This document shows, piece after piece, positions 45,553-55,130 of a stretch of 64,000 nucleotides of DNA (the first letter of the stretch is position 1; each line of letters begins with the position of its first letter). The notes beneath the pieces were generated by a model, which worked only from the letters and a program-made list of their open reading frames with translations, ran no database searches and was not told the origin of the DNA. The position numbers and the translations under genes were made by a program. The stretch is taken from the NCBI RefSeq assembly GCF_027594545.1, contig NZ_CP115160.1, forward strand, positions 2,365,001 through 2,429,000, given 5' to 3'. The stretch is from Algoriphagus sp. TR-M9. GTDB taxonomy: Bacteria; Bacteroidota; Bacteroidia; Cytophagales; Cyclobacteriaceae.

Positions 45553-46503
45553 CTATTTATCAAACAAATCCGAGGAATTATAAGGGCTATTGTCTCCCGT
45601 AAAAAAGGAACCGTCTATGAATCGATGCGAAATCCCAATATCCCTGAGCTCCATCATATCATGATCGTCCAGATTGCTTTTGGCCGCGGCTAAATTCCCT
45701 ATTATTCTTCCTTGATTGACGGATTTGGGGATTACTGCTATCCCTCTGGCGATAGACCACGCGATCAAAATCTGCCCCGCCTCCACTTGATGTTTATTGG
45801 CTAGCTCTATCACCACAGGATCAGTCAGCAGCTTCGGGTCATTTACATGCTTTTCTGCTCTGGAATCTGGTGAGCCCAAAGGAGAATAGGCAGTCATTAA
45901 AATCCCATGTTCCTCACAAAAGCTCACCAATCCCTCTTGCGGTAAATAGGGCTGCATTTCTACCTGGTTCATCTCCGGAGTTTGCCCGGGGATTTCCAGT
46001 ACTTCTTTCAATTTAGCTTGGTTGAAATTAGATACACCTATGTGCTTTGCCAGCCCCTTTGCTTGAAGCTCCTGCATGGCCTTCCAGGTTTCTGCTATTG
46101 GCACCTCCTCATAGGTATAAAAATCATCTCTCTCTTTTGGAAATCCTACGCCCGCCTTAAATGCTATGGGCCAGTGCACCAAATACAAATCCACATAATC
46201 CAACTTGAGGTCAGAGAGGGATTTTTGAAGTGCGGGAAGTACATCCTCTTTTTTGTGAGAATTGTTCCATAGCTTGGAAGTAACAAATAGTTCCTCCCGC
46301 TTGACCAATCCAGAAGCTATTGCCTTTGCTATGCCTTCCCCTACTTCATTCTCATTTTGATAAACAGCCGCACAGTCTATGTGTCTATACCCTGCTTCTA
46401 TAGCCCAGAAAACAGCCTGACTAACTTCTCCAGGTTTGCTTTTCCAAGTACCCAGACCTAGAATCGGAAGCTTATCCCCATTTTTAAAACTTAAGTTTTT
46501 CAT
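45553..46503 (-). CDS. aldo/keto reductase, AKR1-type
   Basis: 316 residues from the ATG at 46503. Typical of the AKR1/alcohol dehydrogenase (NADP+) branch: opening LSFKNGDKLPILGLGTWKSKPG, Asp and Tyr in YRHIDCAAVYQNENEVGEG, Lys in TSKLWNNSHKKEDV, His in LYLVHWPIAF, then IGVSNFNQAKLKEVL and IPKSVNQGRIIGNL near the cofactor pocket. It reduces aldehydes with NADPH in the cytoplasm. No operon partner; the repeat region lies upstream. Confidence 0.93.
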   Translation of the reverse strand: MKNLSFKNGDKLPILGLGTWKSKPGEVSQAVFWAIEAGYRHIDCAAVYQNENEVGEGIAKAIASGLVKREELFVTSKLWNNSHKKEDVLPALQKSLSDLKLDYVDLYLVHWPIAFKAGVGFPKERDDFYTYEEVPIAETWKAMQELQAKGLAKHIGVSNFNQAKLKEVLEIPGQTPEMNQVEMQPYLPQEGLVSFCEEHGILMTAYSPLGSPDSRAEKHVNDPKLLTDPVVIELANKHQVEAGQILIAWSIARGIAVIPKSVNQGRIIGNLAAAKSNLDDHDMMELRDIGISHRFIDGSFFTGDNSPYNSSDLFDK

Positions 46504-46519
46504 GTGTTTATAATTTTTT

Positions 46520-46860
46520 TTTAAGGTCACATGGAATCTTCGCATGAATTATAATCATCCCTCTGTGTGTCGCTTCGGGTCATGCTTGATTTCATATGAT
46601 TATAATTTGTCTTTTAAAGGCCATAACCTGTCCCGTGACGAAGGAAACGGGATGGAATCTCGCCTGGGCGATAATCATCCCTCTGTGTGTCGCTTACGAC
46701 ATGCTCGATTTCATGTGTTTATTGTTGTTTATATATGGTCCTAACCTGTCCCCTTACAAAGAGTACTAAATGGAATCCCCCAATGCTGAAAGCCAAGCGG
46801 TTTGTCACATTACCAGCAGAACTATTTGCTTCAGTAAGGCTCGATTCCATGGTTTGTTAA
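46520..46860. repeat. three degenerate ~120-bp tandem repeats, noncoding
   Basis: A 25-base string (ATAATCATCCCTCTGTGTGT plus CGCTT) occurs exactly at 46551-46575 and 46671-46695, period 120. Each unit also has xATGGAATC (46528, 46651 and 46768) and a GC(T/C)TGATTTCAT-like end (46583, 46703, 46839). TAACCTGTCCC appears at 46624 and 46742. The third copy is diverged and longer. In the middle copy CCCGT...ACGGG forms a hairpin. No gene is in this 392-base gap (46504-46895). It may be a repeat family dispersed in the genome. Confidence 0.75.
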
Positions 46861-46895
46861 AAATTATATGGTTTATAAAAATAAAGAGCCTATCG

Positions 46896-48302
46896 TTAAT
46901 TAACCCGATTTGCGAGATATTTCTTAAATCTACTCATCACCCACAAATGTATTTTTGCCTGCGTGCTAACATAAATGAACCAGGGCAGCCGCGGAACGAA
47001 CTCGTGTATAGCGGTAATGATATACTTATTTTCTAAAACTCCGCGAAATTCCAGCCAGCCATAATCAAATCGCTTGACCAGCCAGCCTCCGGATATATAA
47101 AACAGCTGCCTGCTTTCCTCGCTTCTGTCATGAATCATGGTCAGCTGCAGCATGGGCTTTTTACTCCATAGAAGTCGGAAGACTATCTCCCCACTCTCCA
47201 TTCTTTCCCCATTGATCCAAAATTTGAAAAAAGTGGGTAACCAGGTATTATACCTATGAGCCACCCAGGTCGCGGAATCTCCCAGAGGATTGGCCATACG
47301 CTGAATACTGCGTACGGTGTTTTTTTCTTTTTTCTGAGGATGAAAAGTGGGTTGCTCTGGCTTGACATCAGACCGCAAGGCATATTTGACAGATTCTTCG
47401 TAGCTCAGGTAATCGATTTTCTTTTCATTGAAACGCAGTTCATCAGACACCGTCAAGGTGTGTTTCAAACTTTCTACCAAAGGGGAAACCAGCTGTGGAG
47501 GAGATTCTCCGAAAAACCCCACCCAAAGCTTAGATAGACCTAGTGAAAATACCGGTACAGAAAAGACCAGGCGTTTCTTGCCCATAGACTTTGCGGTCAG
47601 TTCCAGCATTTTACGATAGGATATTACCTCTGGACTACCTATTTCTATAGCTTTTCCATAGACATTTTCATTGTGGATACAGGTATCTATGATGTCCAGG
47701 GTATCCCGCAGAGAAATAGGCTGGGTCAGGGACTCGGTCCACTTGGGACACATAAGCACGGGGAGGTTATTGACCAGATTTTTGATCATATCAAAGGATG
47801 AACCTCCCGGCCCTACTATAATGGATGCGCGGATAGCCGTAAGGCTAGCAGATCTGGAGCCCAGCGTTTTTTCTACCTCTAAGCGACTACTCAGATGTCG
47901 GGAGAGTCCTACTTTAGATTCTTTGGGCAAAAGCCCTCCCAGGTAAATAATCTGACTCACCTGATTCAGATGGGCAGCTCTACTGAAATTATCCGAAAGC
48001 AGGAGATCCGTATCTTCAAAACTTCCTTGGTTTAGCCGTGTGGAAGCATTCATAGAATGGACCAAATAAATCGCGACATCCACTCCCTTCAGAGCCTCGG
48101 TAGTGCTTGAAATGGAATACAACTCCACCTGCCTCCAGGTCACCTCAGGATATGGATTCTGCTTTACCTTTTTCCTACTGAGGGCGATGATCTTGTACTT
48201 GTGCCTGAAATGGTAAATAAACCAGCGCCCCACATACCCTCCAGCCCCGGCGATAGCAATGGTAGGTTTATGAACAGAAATAGGTTGATCAGTTTTACTC
48301 AT
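46896..48302 (-). CDS. NAD(P)-binding SDR-like protein with DUF2867-type C-terminus
   Basis: 468 residues. The N-terminal Rossmann motif is TIAIAGAGGYVGRWFIYHF (GxxGxxG). The next parts are VDVAIYLVHSMNAST and IIYLGGLLPKESKVGLSRHLSSRLEVEKTL. AIRASIIVGPGGSSFDMIKNLV matches the extended-SDR/NmrA-like proteins that carry a DUF2867 tail (here about 330-460, with LPWFIYVSTQAKIHLWVMSRFK at the end). A redox or nucleotide-binding role is likely; the substrate is not known. It lies alone between the repeat region and the oxidoreductase cluster. Confidence 0.8.
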   Translation of the reverse strand: MSKTDQPISVHKPTIAIAGAGGYVGRWFIYHFRHKYKIIALSRKKVKQNPYPEVTWRQVELYSISSTTEALKGVDVAIYLVHSMNASTRLNQGSFEDTDLLLSDNFSRAAHLNQVSQIIYLGGLLPKESKVGLSRHLSSRLEVEKTLGSRSASLTAIRASIIVGPGGSSFDMIKNLVNNLPVLMCPKWTESLTQPISLRDTLDIIDTCIHNENVYGKAIEIGSPEVISYRKMLELTAKSMGKKRLVFSVPVFSLGLSKLWVGFFGESPPQLVSPLVESLKHTLTVSDELRFNEKKIDYLSYEESVKYALRSDVKPEQPTFHPQKKEKNTVRSIQRMANPLGDSATWVAHRYNTWLPTFFKFWINGERMESGEIVFRLLWSKKPMLQLTMIHDRSEESRQLFYISGGWLVKRFDYGWLEFRGVLENKYIITAIHEFVPRLPWFIYVSTQAKIHLWVMSRFKKYLANRVN

Positions 48303-48357
48303 AAGTCAAGAGCTTAACTAACCAACCTATTAATTGGGCTTCCTGTTTAGGATTCTA

Positions 48358-49728
48358 CTATTTTTCTTGTGCTTTTTCCAAAGCCTCTGTAGTTGTATAG
48401 TATTTTACAATCATATTTGGCACCTCCCAAGCAGGCATATTTCCCTGAGTGAAATATTCCAGGTACTTCTCAGTAACCTGCGCAAAATGCGCTTCATGCC
48501 CATTATGGTATTTTTCCGGAATCAAGATTTTATAATTTCCTTCACTGGTTTTCTCCAGATCCAGCCCCGGAAATCTATCCTGAAGCTCAGTCTTGATAGT
48601 TGAAACTAAGGCTTCATCTTGACCTTCCAGTAATTCCACATAGAGCGTGGCTACATACCCCTCCGCTTCACCTTGCTGAATTATCAGATTGGCTTTGGTA
48701 CCCCGCATCATGCTATAATGGGTGTCTGCGGCTCCCTCGGGTGCCTGAAAGTTCCAGATCACACTGACTTTGGAATGAACTCCTTTGAGCGTGTAGTTCA
48801 TCTCACCATTACTATTCACACTTAAGGTATTATTGGTAACATTCTTCTGGAGAAAATCCGGAAATTCAGCTTTGCCTGTCACCAGTTTAAACTGATCCAA
48901 ATCCATCTCCGTCGCCCAAAGTTTAGCCTTGAGCATCTCCACGTCCGAGGTATCCAATGTCACCCCCGGAAATGCCTCCCATTGGATCAAATCTACCAGG
49001 TGCGTGGTCACATCCACTATACCTGTCCCTTCTATATCCGTATCAAAAAACCAATCCGGCCGAACCAGAGGCTTGCCTGAAACATATTTGAAGAAATGGT
49101 GTACGGATTCCTTTGTAATCGCTGGATTATCCGGAGTTCCTTTCTCCAATGTACCAAAGACATCTGCAACCAGTGACAATTCTCTCTGCAAGATGGTGGT
49201 GATCTCAAATCGCTCAGTCATGATATCGTACAGCAAAAGATCCTTTTCGGCTGCCTCATCAAAAGCATTGACCAGCTTATTGAATCCCTCCTTATTAATA
49301 ACCAAAGGCTTATCTGCATATACATTGATGCCATTGGAAATGGCCGCAGATATGTAGTCGATCTTTCGGTCATTTTTGCCTGCGACCATCATCACATTGC
49401 CAGGTTTGGAAGCAATCATTTCTTCCAGGTATTCAGGACTGGTTTCCACCTGTAGATTCCAAGCGGTAGGATTTTCTTCACGCTCGTTGTATCCAGCCAG
49501 CCGGCTCAGGTGATCCTTGAGTTCTGGCCCCTGCGGCGCAAAAACATACACCGTAGAATCTACCTGTGGATACATAGATTTGTGAATCAATCCTGCATGA
49601 AAATGCCCTGGATCCAAGGTCATGATGGTAATGGCAGGTGCTGAGCTATGATCTTGACTCACTGTTTCTTTATTTTCGCAGGACATCAAAATTCCCGCAG
49701 CAATAGCTACTAGAGCAGTATTTTTCAA
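48358..49728 (-). CDS. Gfo/Idh/MocA-type oxidoreductase lipoprotein
   Basis: 456 residues with a lipobox (GILMSCENK, Cys16). The NAD-binding half includes ISNGINVYADKPLVINKEGF, where EKP/DKP is the family hallmark. HLVDLIQWEAFPGVTLDTSDV lies in the middle, and the C-terminal part fits the 'putative oxidoreductase C-terminal' domain found in secreted members. It may act on sugars or inositols at the periplasmic side. It lies 12 bases after the Gfo/Idh/MocA gene at 51110, so the two form a unit. Confidence 0.85.
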   Translation of the reverse strand: MKNTALVAIAAGILMSCENKETVSQDHSSAPAITIMTLDPGHFHAGLIHKSMYPQVDSTVYVFAPQGPELKDHLSRLAGYNEREENPTAWNLQVETSPEYLEEMIASKPGNVMMVAGKNDRKIDYISAAISNGINVYADKPLVINKEGFNKLVNAFDEAAEKDLLLYDIMTERFEITTILQRELSLVADVFGTLEKGTPDNPAITKESVHHFFKYVSGKPLVRPDWFFDTDIEGTGIVDVTTHLVDLIQWEAFPGVTLDTSDVEMLKAKLWATEMDLDQFKLVTGKAEFPDFLQKNVTNNTLSVNSNGEMNYTLKGVHSKVSVIWNFQAPEGAADTHYSMMRGTKANLIIQQGEAEGYVATLYVELLEGQDEALVSTIKTELQDRFPGLDLEKTSEGNYKILIPEKYHNGHEAHFAQVTEKYLEYFTQGNMPAWEVPNMIVKYYTTTEALEKAQEK

Positions 49729-49739
49729 AATATTGGTAA

Positions 49740-51110
49740 TTATACTTTTACATAGTTTGTTCCGTAAGGCGCTCTCTGTGGTCTTTCCAACATTGAGTTT
49801 GCCTCCTCGTCATTGACAAATCGTTCCGCTTTAGGATCCCATTCTAGCTTTCTTCCCAGCTTCATAGAAATATGGGTAATCAAGCAAACGGAACAAGATC
49901 TATGGCCGATTTCCACTGGAGAAAGCAATTCATTGTTCCCTTGGATCGCCCCTAGCCAGTTGCCATGATGCTCATCACTTCTAGTCAAATGAATCTCATC
50001 CGGGCCGATTACAGATTTTAGTATCTTAGGATCAGAAGCATCCAGCGCTTTGGCACTTTTGCTCACATCTACCGGATCACTGGCAGAGGCCACATAGTTT
50101 CCTCTGGATACCCAAATCCAGCCATCTGTACCTTCATATCGGATACCGTTAGGATACCCACCACTAGTGTACATGGTGATGCCATTTTCATATTCAGCTT
50201 TGGCCATAAAGTCTCCATGAACATCCCAAAGACCTGAAGTAGGGAACTGGGCCACTGCCTGAATATATTTGGGTCCGGTCAGCTCTGTATCCATCCCCCA
50301 AGCTGCAGAATCAAAGTGGTGCTGTCCCCATCCGGTGATCATTCCCGCACCAAACTGCTCTCTTCTCAACCAGCCAGGCCGGCTATATCCATGCTCAGGA
50401 TGTACACCAATCTCAGTGTATGGAACTACAGGGGTAGATCCCAGCCACATGTCATAATTTAGATTTGCCGGCACGGCCATAGGTTCTGCTTCAGGTCCGG
50501 AAGGATCTCCAGGTAGACCGACTTTCACGGTATGCAGCTTACCTATTCTGCCATTTCTCACCAACTCAGCCGCAATTCTAAACTGCTCACTGGAACGCTG
50601 CTGCGTACCCAGCTGAAGTACAACGCCTGATTTATTCACCGCGTCTACCAACTGTCTGCCCTCTCGAATAGTCAGTGAGGTCGGTTTCTGAAGGTAAACA
50701 TGCTTTCCAGCAAGGGCAGCTTCCATAGCAGGCTGAGAATGCCAGTGATCAGGAGTACTGATCACTATGGCATCAATGTCCTTATTTTGGAGCATGTCCT
50801 TGTAGTCTCCGTACTGCAGCACATCCAGGTATGGTTTGCCCATTTTTTTAGCGTAGTATTCTTCTACTCTCTTTTTGCCATCAGCCATGCGATTGCTATC
50901 CAGGTCTGAAACGGCTATGACTCTAGCCACATCATGACGCATGGTACCTGGCAAATCATGATCTCTGGCTATACGACCACATCCTATTTGGCCTACGTTT
51001 ATTTTGTTACTCGGTGCATTTTTTCCAAAGACTGAAGCGGGCACAATGGTCGGGAAACCTATTGCAGCACTCGCTAGTGTAGTGTTTTTGATAAATTCTC
51101 TTCTTTTCAT
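49740..51110 (-). CDS. Gfo/Idh/MocA oxidoreductase, Tat-exported
   Basis: 456 residues from the ATG at 51110. The Tat-type signal is MKRREFIKNTTLASAAIGFP (RR pair at 3-4), so the folded enzyme is exported to the periplasm with its cofactor. The NAD motif is INVGQIGCGRIARDHDLPG. AALAGKHVYLQKPTSLTIREGRQLV holds the family's QKP motif, and the segment GWGQHHFDSAAWGM has the catalytic His. It catalyses reversible oxidation of a sugar or sugar acid; substrate unknown. It precedes the lipoprotein paralogue by 12 bases. Confidence 0.88.
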   Translation of the reverse strand: MKRREFIKNTTLASAAIGFPTIVPASVFGKNAPSNKINVGQIGCGRIARDHDLPGTMRHDVARVIAVSDLDSNRMADGKKRVEEYYAKKMGKPYLDVLQYGDYKDMLQNKDIDAIVISTPDHWHSQPAMEAALAGKHVYLQKPTSLTIREGRQLVDAVNKSGVVLQLGTQQRSSEQFRIAAELVRNGRIGKLHTVKVGLPGDPSGPEAEPMAVPANLNYDMWLGSTPVVPYTEIGVHPEHGYSRPGWLRREQFGAGMITGWGQHHFDSAAWGMDTELTGPKYIQAVAQFPTSGLWDVHGDFMAKAEYENGITMYTSGGYPNGIRYEGTDGWIWVSRGNYVASASDPVDVSKSAKALDASDPKILKSVIGPDEIHLTRSDEHHGNWLGAIQGNNELLSPVEIGHRSCSVCLITHISMKLGRKLEWDPKAERFVNDEEANSMLERPQRAPYGTNYVKV

Positions 51111-51368
51111 AATAGAGCAATTAAGGGGTTTATGGTTTTGGATGATAAGCAATTCATCACTTTTCGTTTATTTAATACTTATGTATATCTACTTTTCTGC
51201 CAGTATGGAGGCAAAAGCTGCATAGGATATGTTAAACTTAAGAATTGAGGCCACTTCAGCCTGTCCCGCTCCTGCGGGAGTAATCGGTCTTCTGGCCGGT
51301 TGCACAGAGAAATATTGGTTACTGGCATCCTTCCGTATATCCATGTTAATAATTGAGGAATCTAAATC

Positions 51369-52337
51369 CTACTTCACAAAGGATTGCCAGTACGCTTCTG
51401 CTTCCTCCGCAGTCATTTCACCATCGTAAACTATCATTCTGTATTTTAATGAATAGGGTTTATTTGGCTTGATCTCCCAAGATTCGTGTCTGATAGGGGT
51501 AAATTCTATAAAGACATTTCCCTCCCCATCATACTGGTCCACCGGCCAAACTCTAAGCGGTTCAGGGTGTGATTTATTGTCTTTGTGACTGAGAAACAAA
51601 ATTCCGCTTTCTCCGGATGCATCATTTGTTTCGCCTTGTACGAATATCCATCTGGCATTGGTGCCATCAGCTTCCTTCTTCACCTTTCCTTCAGATGTCA
51701 ACGCTGAGCTGTTATCCTTGCCCCATTTTTCTGTGGCTCTGAAGCCTATTCCTCCTCCATATCTATAGGCATCCAGCATGATTCCTCCCGGAATGCTGGT
51801 CTCAATAGTACTGGTATAATCTACCATATACCTGCCTTTGTCAGCTGGCTTTACGTTTATCTTGAGATCTTCTGCTATGGCGAGACGCTCAGATTCAGGG
51901 GCTTTTAGATCCAAGTGGTTTTGTCTTACTACCAGTTCAGCGCCTTTTCTATTTTGCTTCTTGGAAAGCACTTCAGCAAAATCCACCCTTCCTTTACCAT
52001 CCCCAAGGTTCCAGAAATCCACCTCTCGTCCTGAAATGGTAGCACGGGTCCAGGGACCCCAGATTCCATAGTGGTGATAGTGGTCTTTAGGTTGGATTCT
52101 AGTCAGTACCTGACCCGATGGGGATTTCAGCGGATGAATAAATCCAGATTTGGCAAAATCTTTTTTGACGCCTTCCGGCACCTCCGCTACAGCTGTTTGA
52201 TAGGTCAAAACGGTCTGATTATCAATCACGAAATCAATTCCGTTATTTGTCTCATTCAGGGTGACTTTTTGTGCTAAAACCGGTACCATTAAACATAAGT
52301 AAAGTGCTGGTACGCAGAAAATTCTTTTGAATATCAT
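51369..52337 (-). CDS. PmoA / DUF6807 family protein
   Basis: 322 residues with a signal peptide (1-22, LCLMVPVLAQ). The central QPKDHYHHYGIWGPWTRATI with its His cluster, plus VDFWNLGDGKGRVDFAEVL, matches DUF6807 (PmoA-like) proteins. ATEKWGKDNSSALTSEGKVK and WIFVQGE lie later. Members occur in carbohydrate loci with Gfo/Idh/MocA and ThuA genes and have no established reaction; the His pair could bind metal. It is divergent from the ThuA gene, with a short shared promoter region (52338-52417). Confidence 0.82.
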   Translation of the reverse strand: MIFKRIFCVPALYLCLMVPVLAQKVTLNETNNGIDFVIDNQTVLTYQTAVAEVPEGVKKDFAKSGFIHPLKSPSGQVLTRIQPKDHYHHYGIWGPWTRATISGREVDFWNLGDGKGRVDFAEVLSKKQNRKGAELVVRQNHLDLKAPESERLAIAEDLKINVKPADKGRYMVDYTSTIETSIPGGIMLDAYRYGGGIGFRATEKWGKDNSSALTSEGKVKKEADGTNARWIFVQGETNDASGESGILFLSHKDNKSHPEPLRVWPVDQYDGEGNVFIEFTPIRHESWEIKPNKPYSLKYRMIVYDGEMTAEEAEAYWQSFVK

Positions 52338-52417
52338 ATAAAATTCAGGTTATTGGGATCGAGTTTTAAAGATATATAAATCTCATTTATCGACTAACCC
52401 GTTCATCCAATTACCCC

Positions 52418-53344
52418 ATGAAGAAGATTATTATCTACGGAATCGTTTTCCTAGCTAGTGTGAATTTTGCCCTTGCGCAAAACCCAAAAGAGATTCCGCT
52501 GGATCAAGCTTGGAAAGACAAAATCACAGAATTGGCACCCGAAGAGCCAAATTTCCCAGTAAAGAAGAAAAAGAAAATCCTCGTGTTTTCCTTGCACACA
52601 GGCTTTTGGCACTGGGTAAATCCACATACTGCAGCCATGATAGAGATTCTAGGTGAGAAAAGTGGTGCCTTCGAAGTGACTACCAGTACGGACGTAGCCA
52701 TGATGGAAAAAAGCCAGTTGAAGAAATTTGACGCTGTGGTTTTTGATAACACTAACTCAAAACCAAAGTACAGAAACCTATTCGTGGATGTGTTCAGCGA
52801 AGACCCATCTATGGACAGTGTGGCCGTTTGGAAAAAAGCAAATGAGCTAGAAAACAACATCATCCAATACGTGAAAAAAGGTGGAGGAATCCTGCTGGTG
52901 CACGGCGGAAACACCATGCTGAACAACTCCATGGAATTCTCCAAACTAACAGGAGGAAGCTTTGATTATCATACCAAACAGCAGGCCTTTCAAGTAAGAC
53001 TGGTAAATCCTGAGCATCCACTGGTACAATCTCTTCCTGCTGAAGGATATAATCATGTAGATGAGCCTTATTTCTATAAGAATGCCTACGATGACTTAGA
53101 CTTCCATCCCCTGACTTACTTCAACAATGCAGAAATCGAAGGTCAAAGAAAAGGTCAGGAGAAAACTTCAGGCAAAACTTATGTGTCATGGATCAGAAAA
53201 GACGGCAAAGGAAGAGCGATGTACATTTCGACTTCGCACAATGCGCAAAGTTTCGAAAATTCATCAATTCTAGCTTATTTTCTAGATGCACTTCAGTATG
53301 TAGCCGGGGATGTGGAAGTAGATGAAACACCGATTGGTAAGTGA
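52418..53344 (+). CDS. ThuA-domain protein
   Basis: 308 residues with a signal peptide (1-20, VNFALAQ). A basic stretch KKKKKILVFSLHTGFWHW leads into the ThuA fold (glutamine-amidotransferase-like). Signatures are FDAVVFDNTNSK, YVKKGGGILLVHGGNTMLNN and WIRKDGKGRAMYISTSHNAQ with a conserved His. Members are linked with trehalose and other sugar use; the catalytic details are not known. It is divergent from the PmoA gene and probably belongs to the same carbohydrate unit as 48358-52337. Confidence 0.88.
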   Translation: MKKIIIYGIVFLASVNFALAQNPKEIPLDQAWKDKITELAPEEPNFPVKKKKKILVFSLHTGFWHWVNPHTAAMIEILGEKSGAFEVTTSTDVAMMEKSQLKKFDAVVFDNTNSKPKYRNLFVDVFSEDPSMDSVAVWKKANELENNIIQYVKKGGGILLVHGGNTMLNNSMEFSKLTGGSFDYHTKQQAFQVRLVNPEHPLVQSLPAEGYNHVDEPYFYKNAYDDLDFHPLTYFNNAEIEGQRKGQEKTSGKTYVSWIRKDGKGRAMYISTSHNAQSFENSSILAYFLDALQYVAGDVEVDETPIGK

Positions 53345-53371
53345 ATAAATTGAAGTTTGAAATTTAAAATT

Positions 53372-53420
53372 TTAAAGCCCAGTGGTTGAACTAAGTGCTA
53401 GTTTAATTACTGGGCTTTAA
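53372..53420 (+). terminator. probable terminator
   Basis: TTAAAGCCCAGT (53372-53383) and ACTGGGCTTTAA (53409-53420) form a 12-bp stem with a 25-base loop, after the ThuA gene. The T run is short, so it may also be a regulatory hairpin in front of the next gene. Confidence 0.6.
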
Positions 53421-53433
53421 TGATTTCAGCACC

Positions 53434-54603
53434 ATGATAAAAAGACTTTTTGTAGCTATTATTTTAATGGCTGTTGCTGCATTTTTTTACAGCAAATATG
53501 TAAGGAATGTACCTGTGGTTATCCCATTTGAGGTCATCAGGCATTCCATGATTTTTGATATGGAAATAGAAGGAGAAACCTATGATTTTTTCTTTGATAC
53601 AGGTGCCGGAACTATTGTTTCACCTGAGCTTAAGGAGAAATATGGACTGGATTCTATTGGGAATTATCAGATGGTAGATTTTTATGGAAATAGCGCAACA
53701 ATTCCCACTTCTAGCCTACCTGAATTGACCTTGGCTCAGCTTTCCAGAGAAAATTTGGAAGTTGCTATTCTGAGACCTCTTCAAAATTTTCAGTTTTGCG
53801 ACATCAAAATCGATGGGATTCTTGGCTTAGAGTATTTTGATGGTCAAGTCTTAAAAATAGACCTGAGAAAAGGTGAGCTGACTGTAGCTTCTGCCATTTC
53901 ATTTTTGGAAGAAAACTTTGGCTCCCCACTTCCAATAAACTACAAAAATAGAACTAAAAGACCTTACATTGATATTCACTACTCCGAATCCACCAACACT
54001 GAAAATGTACTGTTTGACACCGGGGCTTTAAATGACTTGCTTAGGCTCAGCAACACTTCCCTCCAAACACTTTTAACCGACAGCATTTTAAATACAAAGC
54101 AGATTCTGGACACCACTTTCATCCATAAAAACAAAGGACTGATTGGGGCACAGAATGATTCTATAAATTATAGAGTACATATCCCAAAACTACAAATAGG
54201 TGAACATGGGTTTTTGAATCCGGTAGTTACCACTTTTGATTCTTAGAATGAAAGCTCCATCCTGGGTGCCGGAATTCTAGCTAAGGGAGTAGTTGTTCTG
54301 GATTTGGTCAATGATGGTTTTTACTTCAAGCCCTATACAGATGCAGTTCTGGACTACAGAAGCCCGCTGGACTTCCATACAGCAAACGGAAAAGTAGTAC
54401 ATGTCAAAGATTCATCCGATGCCTTTATTGCTGGAGTAAGAAAGGGACAACTTTTACAGGCAGCCAACGGAATACAACTGGACTCCATGTCTTTCTGCGA
54501 ACAGCAATCTATGGATTGGATTGAATTCTACAATCAAAAAAACATCCAGTTCGTATTCGAATCAGAAGAAGGAGTATTGACCTATGATTACACAGCTAAA
54601 TAA
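53434..54603 (+). pseudogene. retropepsin-like aspartyl protease with PDZ tail, in-frame stop
   Basis: A coherent 389-residue frame interrupted by TAG at 54244-54246 (codon 271). The N-terminal membrane helix or signal is at 5-20. The first catalytic motif is FFFDTGAGTIVS (Asp55) and the second, FDTGALND (Asp195), gives a two-lobe aspartyl protease. After the stop the same frame continues NESSILGAGILAKGVVVLDL, a typical late strand of this fold. The end is a PDZ-like piece (FIAGVRKGQLLQAANGIQLD...). Without the stop the protein fits 'aspartyl protease family with PDZ'. A point mutation, strain-specific loss or a sequencing error could explain the TAG; nothing in the context suggests recoding. 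Confidence 0.8.
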
Positions 54604-54677
54604 ACTACACCTTACTCGTGATCAAGCAATTGTATCTGTCCCCGTAATCAATATCATAATTCACAAATCGTAATTCC

Positions 54678-55022
54678 TCAGGCTTTTTTGACAAATTCAC
54701 TTTTCAGCGCCATGGAACCGAATCCCTCAATCTTGCAGTCGATATTGTGATCCCCTTCGACCAATCGTATGCTTTTCACCTTGGTCCCGGCCTTGATGGG
54801 TTTTGGGGCACCTGTCACTGGTAGATCCTTTACAATGGTGACCGAATCTCCATCTGCAAGGAGGTTCCCATGGGCATCCTTAACAACCAAAGCGGCATTC
54901 CCTTCATCGACCTCGGATTCTTCAGGTTTCCATTCGAAACTACATTCCGGACAAATCAATTTTTCATCCATTTCATAGCCATAAGGCGAATTGCAGGCAG
55001 GGCAAGGTGGGATATTTTCCAT
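54678..55022 (-). CDS. yjdM: YjdM/PhnA zinc-ribbon protein
   Basis: 114 residues. A zinc ribbon with C7, C10, C24 and C27 (CPAC ... CPEC) is followed by a beta-rich domain with [29 protein letters not shown] and ending [17 protein letters not shown]. This is the YjdM (PhnA) family, common beside phosphonate genes in E. coli, although PhnA itself is not needed for phosphonate breakdown. Its role is not settled. No phosphonate gene is in the window. Confidence 0.93.
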   Translation of the reverse strand: MENIPPCPACNSPYGYEMDEKLICPECSFEWKPEESEVDEGNAALVVKDAHGNLLADGDSVTIVKDLPVTGAPKPIKAGTKVKSIRLVEGDHNIDCKIEGFGSMALKSEFVKKA

Positions 55023-55130
55023 GTGGTAAAGATATTACAATTACTTGATAAGCATAGCTGGCACAGTGACATCGGATTCTTTTCACATTCGGTATAAAAA
55101 CAATTTTCCTGTATTTTAGTAAAACTATCC

